The position numbers and the translations under genes are program-made. Positions 1 through 5,534 of a DNA stretch of 5,534 nt are shown one piece after another (positions within the stretch are counted from its first letter, which is position 1; each line of letters starts with the position of its first letter). Origin of the DNA: an uncultured Prevotella sp. GTDB lineage: Bacteria; Bacteroidota; Bacteroidia; Bacteroidales; Bacteroidaceae. The stretch covers positions 1 to 5,534 of the forward strand of contig CAKQFF010000120.1 in NCBI GenBank assembly GCA_934230685.1, given 5' to 3'. The notes beneath the pieces are model-generated. The model made no database searches. It saw only the letters and a list, made by a program, of their open reading frames with translations, and was not told the origin of the DNA.

Positions 1-786
1 GAGTTCCTAAGCCAAGGCAATATGGCTAAGAACACGATTTCGGCATATCTGTATGCCGTGAAGGAGTTTGGCTCTCAACACAATGAGTTAAACAAGAAAA
101 ACTTGTTGGTTTATAAGACCTACTTGATTGAGACTTACAAGCCAAAGACGGTGAACCTCCGTATTCAGGCTATTAACAAGTATCTTGTATTTGTAGGCAA
201 GACAAAACTCCGCTTGAAGTCGGTAAAGGTGCAGCAGCGTTCGTACTTGGAGAATGTCATCAGCAATGCCGACTACACATTCTTGAAGAACAAACTGAAG
301 AAGGAAGACAACTTGGAGTGGTACTTTGTAGTACGTTTCTTAGCTGCCACTGGTGCCAGAGTTAGCGAACTTGTACAAATCAAGATTGAGCATGTGCAAG
401 TGGGCTACTACGACATCTATACAAAGGGTGGAAAGATACGCCGTATCTATATCCCCAAGACATTGCGCACGGAAACTGAAAAGTGGTTGCAGACAACAAA
501 CCGTACAAGTGGCTATCTCTTTCTCAATCGTTTTGGCGAGCGTATTACTACAAGAGGCATATCGCAGCAGTTGAAGAACTATGCAGTGAAGTATGGTTTG
601 AATGAGAAAGTGGTTTATCCACACTCGTTCCGCCACCGCTATGCCAAGAATTTCTTGGAGAAGTTCAACGACATAGCCTTGCTTGCCGACCTTATGGGAC
701 ACGAAAGCATAGAGACAACACGCATCTACCTAAGGAGAAGTAGCATGGAACAGCAAGAAATCGTAGATAAGGTTATCACTTGGTAA
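1..786 (+). CDS. Tyrosine recombinase/integrase, 5' end cut by window
   Basis: This is a site-specific DNA recombinase of the tyrosine (phage integrase) family, which cuts and rejoins DNA through a covalent 3'-phosphotyrosine. Numbered from the ATG at 22, the catalytic set is complete: R113 (TGARVSEL), K135 in the beta-hairpin TKGGK, H201 and R204 (HSFRHR), H227 (LMGHES) and nucleophile Y236 (TTRIYLRRS). An N-terminal SAM-like core-binding domain covers about residues 1-65 (NTISAYLYAVKEF). The frame stays open upstream of ATG 22 and reads EFLSQGN, which fits the usual start of this domain, so the true start probably lies before the window. The C-terminal ending EQQEIVDKVITW is complete. Base composition is visibly more AT-rich than in the next gene. 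No excisionase or attachment site is visible, so the target is unknown: a mobile-element integrase or an invertase of a phase-variable locus are both possible, and a housekeeping XerC/XerD role seems less likely. Confidence 0.93.
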   Translation, partial: EFLSQGNMAKNTISAYLYAVKEFGSQHNELNKKNLLVYKTYLIETYKPKTVNLRIQAINKYLVFVGKTKLRLKSVKVQQRSYLENVISNADYTFLKNKLKKEDNLEWYFVVRFLAATGARVSELVQIKIEHVQVGYYDIYTKGGKIRRIYIPKTLRTETEKWLQTTNRTSGYLFLNRFGERITTRGISQQLKNYAVKYGLNEKVVYPHSFRHRYAKNFLEKFNDIALLADLMGHESIETTRIYLRRSSMEQQEIVDKVITW

Positions 787-790
787 AGTG

Positions 791-808
791 CCTATATAGT
801 TTTATAGG
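791..808. other. Small inverted repeat after the integrase gene
   Basis: CCTATA (791-796) and TATAGG (803-808) can form a 6-bp stem with a 6-nt loop, starting 4 bases after the integrase stop codon. It is AT-rich and has no downstream T tract; it is followed by a purine-rich stretch (GGGGAAGGGGAAAGA). It could be a weak terminator or part of a recombinase site, but it is short enough to be chance. The rest of 787-900 shows nothing I can name. Confidence 0.25.
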
Positions 809-904
809 GATAAAAGGGGAAGGGGAAAGATAAAGAAAAGCTACCCAGAACTGACATCATTATGTGATTTTGTACTTTTCAGGCATTCTTTTCCCAAAAA
901 ATTC

Positions 905-917
905 TTAACTTTGCAAC
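905..917 (+). promoter_or_regulatory. Bacteroidetes-type -7 promoter element for the HTCS gene
   Basis: TAACTTTG at 906-913 matches the TAnnTTTG -7 consensus of Bacteroidetes sigma-ABfr promoters. It lies 26 bases before the ATG at 940, which would give a short leader. No convincing TTTG -33 box is present at the usual spacing. The leader up to the ATG is A-rich and lacks a Shine-Dalgarno sequence, as is common in this phylum. The core sequence reappears exactly before the gene at 5336. Confidence 0.7.
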
Positions 918-939
918 ATAAACAAACCTAAATAATAAA

Positions 940-2751
940 ATGAAGATTCATAACATACGCTTATTCAGAATCCTACTGTCGGCAGTTGTTCTATCTGCAA
1001 TGACAGCTTTGGCCTATGCAGCACCATATAACATACGTGTGCTCAACACAATTAATCCGCCTGCATCAGTAGAACAAAAGTGCATGCTCATCGACAGTCA
1101 GGGACTACTGTGGATGGGCACAAACTCAGGCATCAAGTCATACGACGGCTACAGATTCACCTCCTACCGCAGCGACGCGCAGACTCCCAACATCCTGCCC
1201 AACAACTCCGTGCTGTCGATGACAGAGGACAAAAACAACTGCCTGTGGATAGGCACACGCAACGGATTGGTGCGCATGGACAAGAAGAGCGGACGATTCA
1301 CCACGTTTCACCTTAAAGGCGAGCGTGCGCGCGAGGTTTACGCTCTATTCACTTCAAGCGACGGAACCGTGTGGATTGGCACCGACGAGGGAGCAACAAG
1401 CTACAATCCTAACACGCAACAGTTCAAATACTACAACAGGAGCAACACCACTGTAGTCGAGACTAATGGCAAACGCCACCCCTTGGACTACATCAACGCA
1501 AAATCGTTTGCCGAGGACAAGCATGGCATCATCTATATCGGCACTTGGTCGAAGAGCCTTTTCCGTCTCGACCGCAGCAGAAAACTGATGTACAAGTATG
1601 ATTTGCCATCGTCCGACTACACCTACATGGTTATGCTCGACCCGCACGGCAGACTGTGGCTTAACACATGGGGAGGAGGCATAAAATGCCTTACCAATCC
1701 ACTGAACTTCAAGAATCCTGGATACATCGACTTGTACAACGGCGACCAAAACACGGGTATCAACTACCGCATCATACACGACCCCGTGACTCACACCATC
1801 TGGACATGCTCAAGATATGGAATTGGCATGCTCGACGAGAAGAACATCAAGGCAGGATTCACCTACTACAGCAATATTGGCGATGCCGACTATAGCTACA
1901 CCCTGCGCAATGTAAACGACATCTGTACGGATGGGAAGGGAAACATCTGGGCTCAGACCTTCACCAACGGCATTTACCATATCAACACCATGCCGTCGAT
2001 TTTCAACAAGATGCAGATTCTGCCACAAGGCGCTATAGCCAACCGTGTGAAGTCGGTTTACTCGAAAGACGGAAAGAACTTCTGGCTTACGCTTGCACCA
2101 TCGGGACTTGCCATGTACAACACAGAGACAGGACGGACGTTGGTGAACAACGAGATACCAGGAATGGCTTCGTTGCAATATTCAGCACTCATAACCCACA
2201 TGTCGTCGATAGCCGAGGGTGCCGACGGCAGCATCTGGCTTGCAAACAATAGCCATGGCGTGGTAGTGATGAAGGACGGAAAGCCAACAATATACAACAA
2301 CGGAAACTGCCAATTCGTAAAGGACAACTTCGTGAAGGCCTTGCGCCGCTCACGCTCGGGAATCATGTTCGTTGGCGAACGCCACCACCTCAACTGGCTC
2401 ACTCCGCAAGGCAAGACTCACAGCCTGAAAGAAGACCTCGACGTGGTGAACATCAGCGAGGACCATAACGGCAACATCTGGGTTACTACAGAAAACAAGG
2501 GAATACTACGACTGAAAGGCAACTTCAACCAGCCGGCTTCGCTGCAAAAGGAATACTTCAACCCTGAACACCACAACTATGCAGTAAATGACGCCATATA
2601 TGTATGCGAGGACTCCAAACACCGCATTTGGGCAACATCCAACAGCGGCGGACTGTTCCGTCTCGACACCCAGAACAACTCGTTCGAGAATATGAACGAG
2701 GAACTGCACTGGGATTTCGACAGAATATTCTCCATACAGGAAGATCCATAA
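940..2751 (+). CDS. HTCS N-terminal part: secreted beta-propeller sensor fragment
   Basis: This 603-residue product is the periplasmic sensor half of an HTCS. Residues 1-27 form a Sec signal peptide (positive n-region, hydrophobic ILLSAVVLSAMTALA, likely cleavage AYA|AP). Then come twelve reg_prop propeller blades with the xxDxxGxLWxGTxxGL pattern; the conserved aromatic of each lies at W58, W103, W145, Y199, W240, W288, W337, W382, W433, F477, W514 and W564. The protein ends at EDP in the middle of blade 13, with no membrane segment, so it would be released into the periplasm, probably misfolded, and unable to signal. The start at 940 is supported by the signal peptide directly after it and the promoter 26 bases upstream. 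GC content is clearly higher than in the integrase gene. It is unlikely to be an independent gene, because the missing remainder follows in the same frame. Confidence 0.85.
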   Translation: MKIHNIRLFRILLSAVVLSAMTALAYAAPYNIRVLNTINPPASVEQKCMLIDSQGLLWMGTNSGIKSYDGYRFTSYRSDAQTPNILPNNSVLSMTEDKNNCLWIGTRNGLVRMDKKSGRFTTFHLKGERAREVYALFTSSDGTVWIGTDEGATSYNPNTQQFKYYNRSNTTVVETNGKRHPLDYINAKSFAEDKHGIIYIGTWSKSLFRLDRSRKLMYKYDLPSSDYTYMVMLDPHGRLWLNTWGGGIKCLTNPLNFKNPGYIDLYNGDQNTGINYRIIHDPVTHTIWTCSRYGIGMLDEKNIKAGFTYYSNIGDADYSYTLRNVNDICTDGKGNIWAQTFTNGIYHINTMPSIFNKMQILPQGAIANRVKSVYSKDGKNFWLTLAPSGLAMYNTETGRTLVNNEIPGMASLQYSALITHMSSIAEGADGSIWLANNSHGVVVMKDGKPTIYNNGNCQFVKDNFVKALRRSRSGIMFVGERHHLNWLTPQGKTHSLKEDLDVVNISEDHNGNIWVTTENKGILRLKGNFNQPASLQKEYFNPEHHNYAVNDAIYVCEDSKHRIWATSNSGGLFRLDTQNNSFENMNEELHWDFDRIFSIQEDP

Positions 2752-2856
2752 CACCGCCTGTGGCTTACTGCCGACGATGCTCTTATATGCCTCTCATTTG
2801 ACCAAAAGGGCAAGGCACAATACACCACCTTCACATCCGAGAACGGACTTGGCGAC

Positions 2857-5064
2857 ATGGTGTTCATGCCAAGCTCTTGCTTCAGATGGGGCAACTATCT
2901 TTACTTTGGAGCAGGACGCAACCTTATCGGTGTGAATACTGCCAACATGCAGGGTGGAGAGAAAATGCCGGTTGCAAAAATAATGGTCACAGACATCATC
3001 ATGGATGGGAAACGATATGTTGAACTTGACTCTGCAATGCAAAGGCGACTGGGAGAGACCACACCACAATACTCCCGCAACATTACCATCCCCGCATCTG
3101 TGAGCAAGTTTGCCGTGGAGTTTGCCCTGCTCAGCTATGTCAACACGAGCCTGTGCAAATATGCCTACTTCCTTGAAGGCTACGACCATGAGTGGCACTA
3201 TGTAGACGCCGACGTGCGACAGGCTTCGTTCGAGAACATTCCATCTGGCAAATACAAGCTGCACCTCAAGGCTGCCGACAGCAACGGACGATGGGCAGAA
3301 ATGCCCTACTCCATCACCATACGAGTGTTGCCGCCTTGGTATGCCTCGCCATGGGCCTACCTTATATATATATGTATGATTATCGGCGGTATCTACGGTG
3401 CCATGATATGGTATCGCGAACGTCTGCGCACAAAGAACCGACTGCAGATGGCCGTGGTGTTCACCAACATCACCCATGAGCTGCTCACTCCGCTAACGGT
3501 AATCTCGGCTTCAGCCGACAGCATAGAGAACGAACACCCTGAACTGAAGGACCACACATCGCTCATACACAACAACATCAACCGACTCACGCGTATGCTG
3601 AGACAGATTCTTGAAGTGCGCAAGGCACAGGCAGGCAAACTGCAGCTTAAAGTGAGCGAGGGAAAGTTGGGCGAGTTCTGCCAGGAAACTTGCCAGAGCA
3701 TCATGCCAATATTCGACAACAAGCAGCTCACATTCCATCAGAACATCAACTGCCTTGGCACCCACGCGTGGTTTGATGGCGACAAGATTGAGAAAATCAT
3801 CTATAATCTACTGTCAAATGCCGTGAAATACTCCAACGAGGGCGGCAGCGTGACCATAAATGTGGACATCGAAGGCAAGCAGGCCACTATTGTAGTGGCT
3901 GATACAGGCATTGGCATCTCAAAGGACAAGATGAAGCATCTCTACTCGAGATTCCTCGATGGCGACTACCGACGCATGAACACTATGGGCACGGGCATCG
4001 GACTGTCGTTGGTGCGCGACCTCGTGAAGCTGCACCATGGCTCTATCAACTGCGAGAGCGAAGAGGGCAAGGGTACCACTTTCACCATAACCCTGCCTAT
4101 CGACCAAGAGAGCTACACTGAGGACGAAATGGTGAAGAAGACAACCGACATCACCATAGCCCCTACAGCCATGTCGCCACAAGCTGCCCAGGCAGCATCG
4201 GCAGCGTCGGCAGCGTCGCCTACCGACCAAAACAAGACGTCGGTAGCTTCAAATGACACATCCAACAAGCCTGCTTCTCAAGAGCCTGCCGAAGAAAAGG
4301 AATATTCAATCCTGCTCGTGGAGGACAACACCGAATTGCTGCAAGTGATGTCGTCGTTGCTCTCGCCTTATTTCAAAGTAAAGACGGCGACAAACGGCGA
4401 ACGCGCGCAACGAATCATCGAGAAAACGGCATTGGACGTGGTGGTGACCGACGTGATGATGCCTGTTATGAACGGCATAGAACTGACACGATGGATAAAA
4501 GAGAGCGAGGATTTCGCACAGTTGCCCGTTGTGATGCTCACAGCCAAGACCCAGGACGACGACCGCAACGAGGGCTACAGGGCTGGTGCCGACGCCTATC
4601 TCACAAAACCATTCAATCTGGAAGACTTGCGCCTGCGCATTATGAACATCATACACAACCGTGAGCGAATACGTCAGCGATTCCAGCAACAGACAGAATT
4701 CAATGTAGAGGAACAGCACTATAGCAGTCCGGAGAAAATCTTCGTGGAGAATGTCGTTGCCAAGATTATGGAACACATCACCGACAGCGACTACGGACGC
4801 GAACAGCTTGCAGCAGACCTCTGCATCAGTTCGTCATCACTCTACAACAAACTTAGGGCTATAACCGGACAGAACATCACATCCTTCATCAGCTCTATAC
4901 GACTGAAAGAGGCGTGCCGAATACTACGCCAGCAGCCGGACATCCGCATCAACGAGCTTGCCTACCGTGTGGGATTCTCCACCCCACGCTACTTCTCGCA
5001 ATGCTTCAAGAAGGAGTTTGGCATGGTGGTGAAGGAATATGTGGAGAAGCAAAAACAAGAATAA
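2857..5064 (+). CDS. HTCS C-terminal part: Y_Y_Y, histidine kinase, receiver and AraC DNA-binding domains
   Basis: The frame is open from 2752; 2857 is simply the first ATG (735 residues) and has no visible ribosome-binding site or signal peptide. From this ATG: last propeller blade (YLYFGAGRNLIG, 15-26), Y_Y_Y domain (about 75-158), one membrane segment (about 165-185), HisKA with phospho-acceptor H207 (ITHELLTPL; L replaces the usual R), HATPase_c with N box N317/N321 (NLLSNAVKY), G1 box D349 (DTGIGI) and G2 box 378-383 (GTGIGL), an Ala/Ser-rich linker (about 436-480), receiver with E489/D490, phospho-acceptor D532 (TDVMMP), T562 and K584, and an AraC-type double helix-turn-helix (about 628-735). 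All catalytic residues are intact, which argues for a recent interruption. Alone it would lack a ligand-sensing domain and probably correct membrane topology. The normal role would be phosphorelay from H to D, then activation of a nearby glycan-use operon. Confidence 0.85.
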   Translation: MVFMPSSCFRWGNYLYFGAGRNLIGVNTANMQGGEKMPVAKIMVTDIIMDGKRYVELDSAMQRRLGETTPQYSRNITIPASVSKFAVEFALLSYVNTSLCKYAYFLEGYDHEWHYVDADVRQASFENIPSGKYKLHLKAADSNGRWAEMPYSITIRVLPPWYASPWAYLIYICMIIGGIYGAMIWYRERLRTKNRLQMAVVFTNITHELLTPLTVISASADSIENEHPELKDHTSLIHNNINRLTRMLRQILEVRKAQAGKLQLKVSEGKLGEFCQETCQSIMPIFDNKQLTFHQNINCLGTHAWFDGDKIEKIIYNLLSNAVKYSNEGGSVTINVDIEGKQATIVVADTGIGISKDKMKHLYSRFLDGDYRRMNTMGTGIGLSLVRDLVKLHHGSINCESEEGKGTTFTITLPIDQESYTEDEMVKKTTDITIAPTAMSPQAAQAASAASAASPTDQNKTSVASNDTSNKPASQEPAEEKEYSILLVEDNTELLQVMSSLLSPYFKVKTATNGERAQRIIEKTALDVVVTDVMMPVMNGIELTRWIKESEDFAQLPVVMLTAKTQDDDRNEGYRAGADAYLTKPFNLEDLRLRIMNIIHNRERIRQRFQQQTEFNVEEQHYSSPEKIFVENVVAKIMEHITDSDYGREQLAADLCISSSSLYNKLRAITGQNITSFISSIRLKEACRILRQQPDIRINELAYRVGFSTPRYFSQCFKKEFGMVVKEYVEKQKQE
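4192..4218 (+). repeat. Three tandem 9-bp units encoding (Ala-Ala-Ser)3
   Basis: GCAGCATCG, GCAGCGTCG and GCAGCGTCG follow one another exactly, in frame, and encode AASAASAAS. They lie in the low-complexity linker between the kinase ATPase domain and the receiver domain of the HTCS. Unit length is a multiple of three, so gain or loss by slippage would change linker length without shifting the frame. Confidence 0.85.
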
Positions 5065-5103
5065 GGCTTCGACATATATAAACCCATAGACAACACAAAA
5101 AAA

Positions 5104-5160
5104 ACATTGGCGCATAATTGAATTCTCTTTTGAGAACCAATATGCGCCAATGTATTTTTT
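5104..5160 (+). terminator. Strong intrinsic terminator after the HTCS gene
   Basis: A perfect 13-bp stem, ACATTGGCGCATA (5104-5116) with TATGCGCCAATGT (5141-5153), is followed by ATTTTTT. The 24-nt interior can fold further: TTG/CAA (5118-5120 with 5138-5140) and TTCTC/GAGAA (5123-5127 with 5132-5136) around a TTTT loop, making a long, nearly continuous hairpin. An A tract before the left arm (5097-5104) mirrors the T tract, so it could work in both directions. It starts 39 bases after the HTCS stop codon and separates it from the next gene. Confidence 0.9.
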
Positions 5161-5195
5161 ATAAATGATAAAGAAGATCCGTGTATAAAACCGTC

Positions 5196-5218
5196 AATGA
5201 CGATACAAATTCGTCTTT
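5196..5218. promoter_or_regulatory. Weak dyad upstream of the GH97-like gene, possible regulator site
   Basis: GACGA (5199-5203) and TCGTC (5211-5215) form an inverted repeat around TACAAAT; beyond one T-T mismatch two more A-T pairs extend it. In addition CGTC occurs at 5192 and 5212, a 20-bp direct spacing of about two helical turns, which would suit an AraC-type binder. It lies about 70 bases before the -7 box at 5288. This is suggestive only; short repeats like these arise by chance in AT-rich DNA. The rest of 5161-5286 is AT-rich with nothing I can name. Confidence 0.2.
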
Positions 5219-5286
5219 TAGTGTAAAAATAACAATAAATGCCTTTTATTTCACATTATACATAATACCAATACCATTATTTCTCC

Positions 5287-5299
5287 TTAACTTTGCAAC
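5287..5299 (+). promoter_or_regulatory. Bacteroidetes-type -7 promoter element for the GH97-like gene
   Basis: TAACTTTG at 5288-5295 matches the TAnnTTTG -7 consensus and lies 40 bases before the ATG at 5336. The sequence CTTAACTTTGCAAC (5286-5299) is identical to 904-917 before the HTCS gene. No clear -33 box is present, which would fit a promoter that depends on an activator such as the HTCS, though the HTCS promoter lacks one too. The leader is A-rich with no Shine-Dalgarno sequence. Confidence 0.68.
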
Positions 5300-5335
5300 G
5301 AAATTACAAATAAACCGAATAACAATAAAAAACGC

Positions 5336-5534
5336 ATGAAAATTTCTTTAAGAAACTCTCTCGCAGTTTTGCTCCTCGCAGCCGCATCCACAGGTGCGCT
5401 TGCCGAGCAGAACAAAGTAGTATCTCCAGACGGACGACTCGTTGTAAACGTGGAAGACCATACCCCAATTCGGGATAAAATAGCGATTAGTTGCATGTTA
5501 AGACAGATACATGAATTCTCTTCCCATGCCATCA
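5336..5534 (+). CDS. Exported GH97-like (SusB-type) glycosidase, N-terminus only, apparently disrupted
   Basis: The start at 5336 is supported by a clear signal peptide (MKISLRNSLAVLLLAAASTG, then ALA|EQ cleavage after residue 23) and the promoter upstream. The mature start EQNKVVSPDGRLVVNVED resembles the N-terminal beta-sandwich of glycoside hydrolase family 97, where an SPDGKL-like motif is followed by short beta strands. GH97 enzymes are alpha-glucosidases or alpha-galactosidases exported by Bacteroidetes and encoded in PULs, which fits the HTCS next door. From about residue 42 (HTPIRDKIAISCMLRQIHEF) the sequence no longer looks like GH97, where an NG-x-P-x-Y-x-V type strand would be expected. 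The codons also change character (ATA, GCG, AGT, TGC). The frame stays open to the window end. I infer an insertion or junction near 5462. With only 41 informative residues the family call is moderate; another exported PUL protein is possible. Confidence 0.6.
   Translation, partial: MKISLRNSLAVLLLAAASTGALAEQNKVVSPDGRLVVNVEDHTPIRDKIAISCMLRQIHEFSSHAI
5462..5534. mobile_element. Possible left end of an insertion sequence, or other foreign junction
   Basis: Starting at ACCCCAATTCGGGAT (5462-5476), the last 73 bases do not continue the GH97-like coding pattern. CCCCAATTCGGG (5463-5474) is an imperfect 12-bp palindrome, the sort of sequence found at transposon ends. The leading AC resembles ends described for IS982-family elements, but that is a weak hint. 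No transposase is recognisable: the short reads in either direction (for example minus-strand DGMGREFMYLS ending at 5498) match nothing I know. The second end and any target duplication lie outside the window. An assembly chimera or a genuinely divergent protein is also possible. Confidence 0.3.

Larger units (their letters stand above)
940..5064 (+). pseudogene. Hybrid two-component system (HTCS) regulator, interrupted by in-frame TAA
   Basis: The whole span is one reading frame of 1375 codons with a single internal stop at codon 604 (TAA, 2749-2751). Put together, it has the full HTCS architecture in the usual order and length: signal peptide, 14 propeller blades (two seven-bladed propellers), Y_Y_Y domain, membrane segment, HisKA, HATPase_c, receiver and AraC-type helix-turn-helix. 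HTCS proteins bind a glycan fragment in the periplasm and activate a neighbouring polysaccharide utilization locus. The stop falls in blade 13. Its codon lines up with K560 (AAA) of the preceding blade, where SKHRIW corresponds to P-stop-HRLW, so one A-to-T change would explain it. Other stops in the window are also TAA at normal gene ends, so recoding is unlikely. As read, sensing and signalling are uncoupled. Sequencing error, a recent null mutation or readthrough remain possible. Confidence 0.85.

Noticed and set aside
2749..2751. TAA read as a recoded sense codon
   Set aside because: The integrase and the HTCS both end with TAA at normal family C-termini, no other internal TAA is needed, and the phylum uses the standard bacterial code.
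2752..2856. Frameshift (indel) as the cause of the split HTCS
   Set aside because: Both halves are in the same frame and the blade motif continues directly after the stop, so no indel is required.
2794..3477. Long open frame on the minus strand (227 codons)
   Set aside because: It lies antisense to the Y_Y_Y and kinase coding sequence, has low-complexity His/Val/Cys-rich content and no recognisable domain; it is a shadow of the HTCS frame.
3472..3492. HELLTPL in place of HELRTPL as a kinase-killing change
   Set aside because: The phospho-acceptor His, the Glu and the Pro are all present, and the position after HEL tolerates variation in HTCS kinases; the rest of the ATPase domain is intact.
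4306..4776. Minus-strand open frame opposite the receiver domain
   Set aside because: The plus strand encodes a textbook receiver domain with all active-site residues; the opposite frame is His- and Val-rich with no family signature.
5119..5522. 11-bp repeat TGAATTCTCTT at 5119-5129 and 5512-5522
   Set aside because: Several 11-bp matches are expected by chance in a window of this length, and the two sites share no further context.
5287..5532. Minus-strand open frame at the window end, as a transposase
   Set aside because: Most of it is antisense to the signal peptide and leader of the GH97-like gene, and no transposase motif can be seen in it.

Overview
The window looks like chromosomal DNA from a Bacteroidales bacterium, most likely Prevotella or a close relative. 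Three things point that way: an AraC-type hybrid two-component system (HTCS), a gene class typical of Bacteroidetes; two promoters with a TAnnTTTG-type -7 box; and A-rich leaders without Shine-Dalgarno sequences. No rRNA, tRNA or CRISPR array is visible.

Layout, all genes on the + strand. (1) 1-786: a tyrosine recombinase/integrase with a complete catalytic set. Its reading frame is open to the window edge, so its true start is probably upstream. (2) 787-939: a 153-bp gap with a small hairpin and a TAACTTTG promoter. (3) 940-5064: a single HTCS reading frame of 1375 codons, interrupted by one in-frame TAA at codon 604 (2749-2751). Frame is kept on both sides, so this is a nonsense change and not an indel. 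It splits the protein into a secreted beta-propeller piece (940-2751) and a piece carrying Y_Y_Y, membrane segment, kinase, receiver and AraC domains (open from 2752, first ATG 2857, end 5064). (4) 5065-5335: a strong 13-bp-stem terminator, an AT-rich stretch with a weak dyad, and a second promoter sharing a 14-bp identical core with the HTCS promoter. (5) 5336-5534: the start of an exported protein whose mature N-terminus resembles glycoside hydrolase family 97 (SusB-like alpha-glucosidase/alpha-galactosidase). After about 42 codons the resemblance stops abruptly at an ACCCCAATTCGGGAT sequence, which may be the end of an insertion sequence or another junction.

How the parts relate: HTCS proteins usually sense a glycan breakdown product in the periplasm and activate an adjacent polysaccharide utilization locus (PUL). 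The GH97-like gene downstream would be the natural first target gene. As read, both the regulator and this gene appear damaged, which suggests a PUL in decay or a strain-specific or assembly artefact. I see no clearly new system. The most useful observations are the nonsense codon inside propeller blade 13 of 14 and the junction at about 5462.
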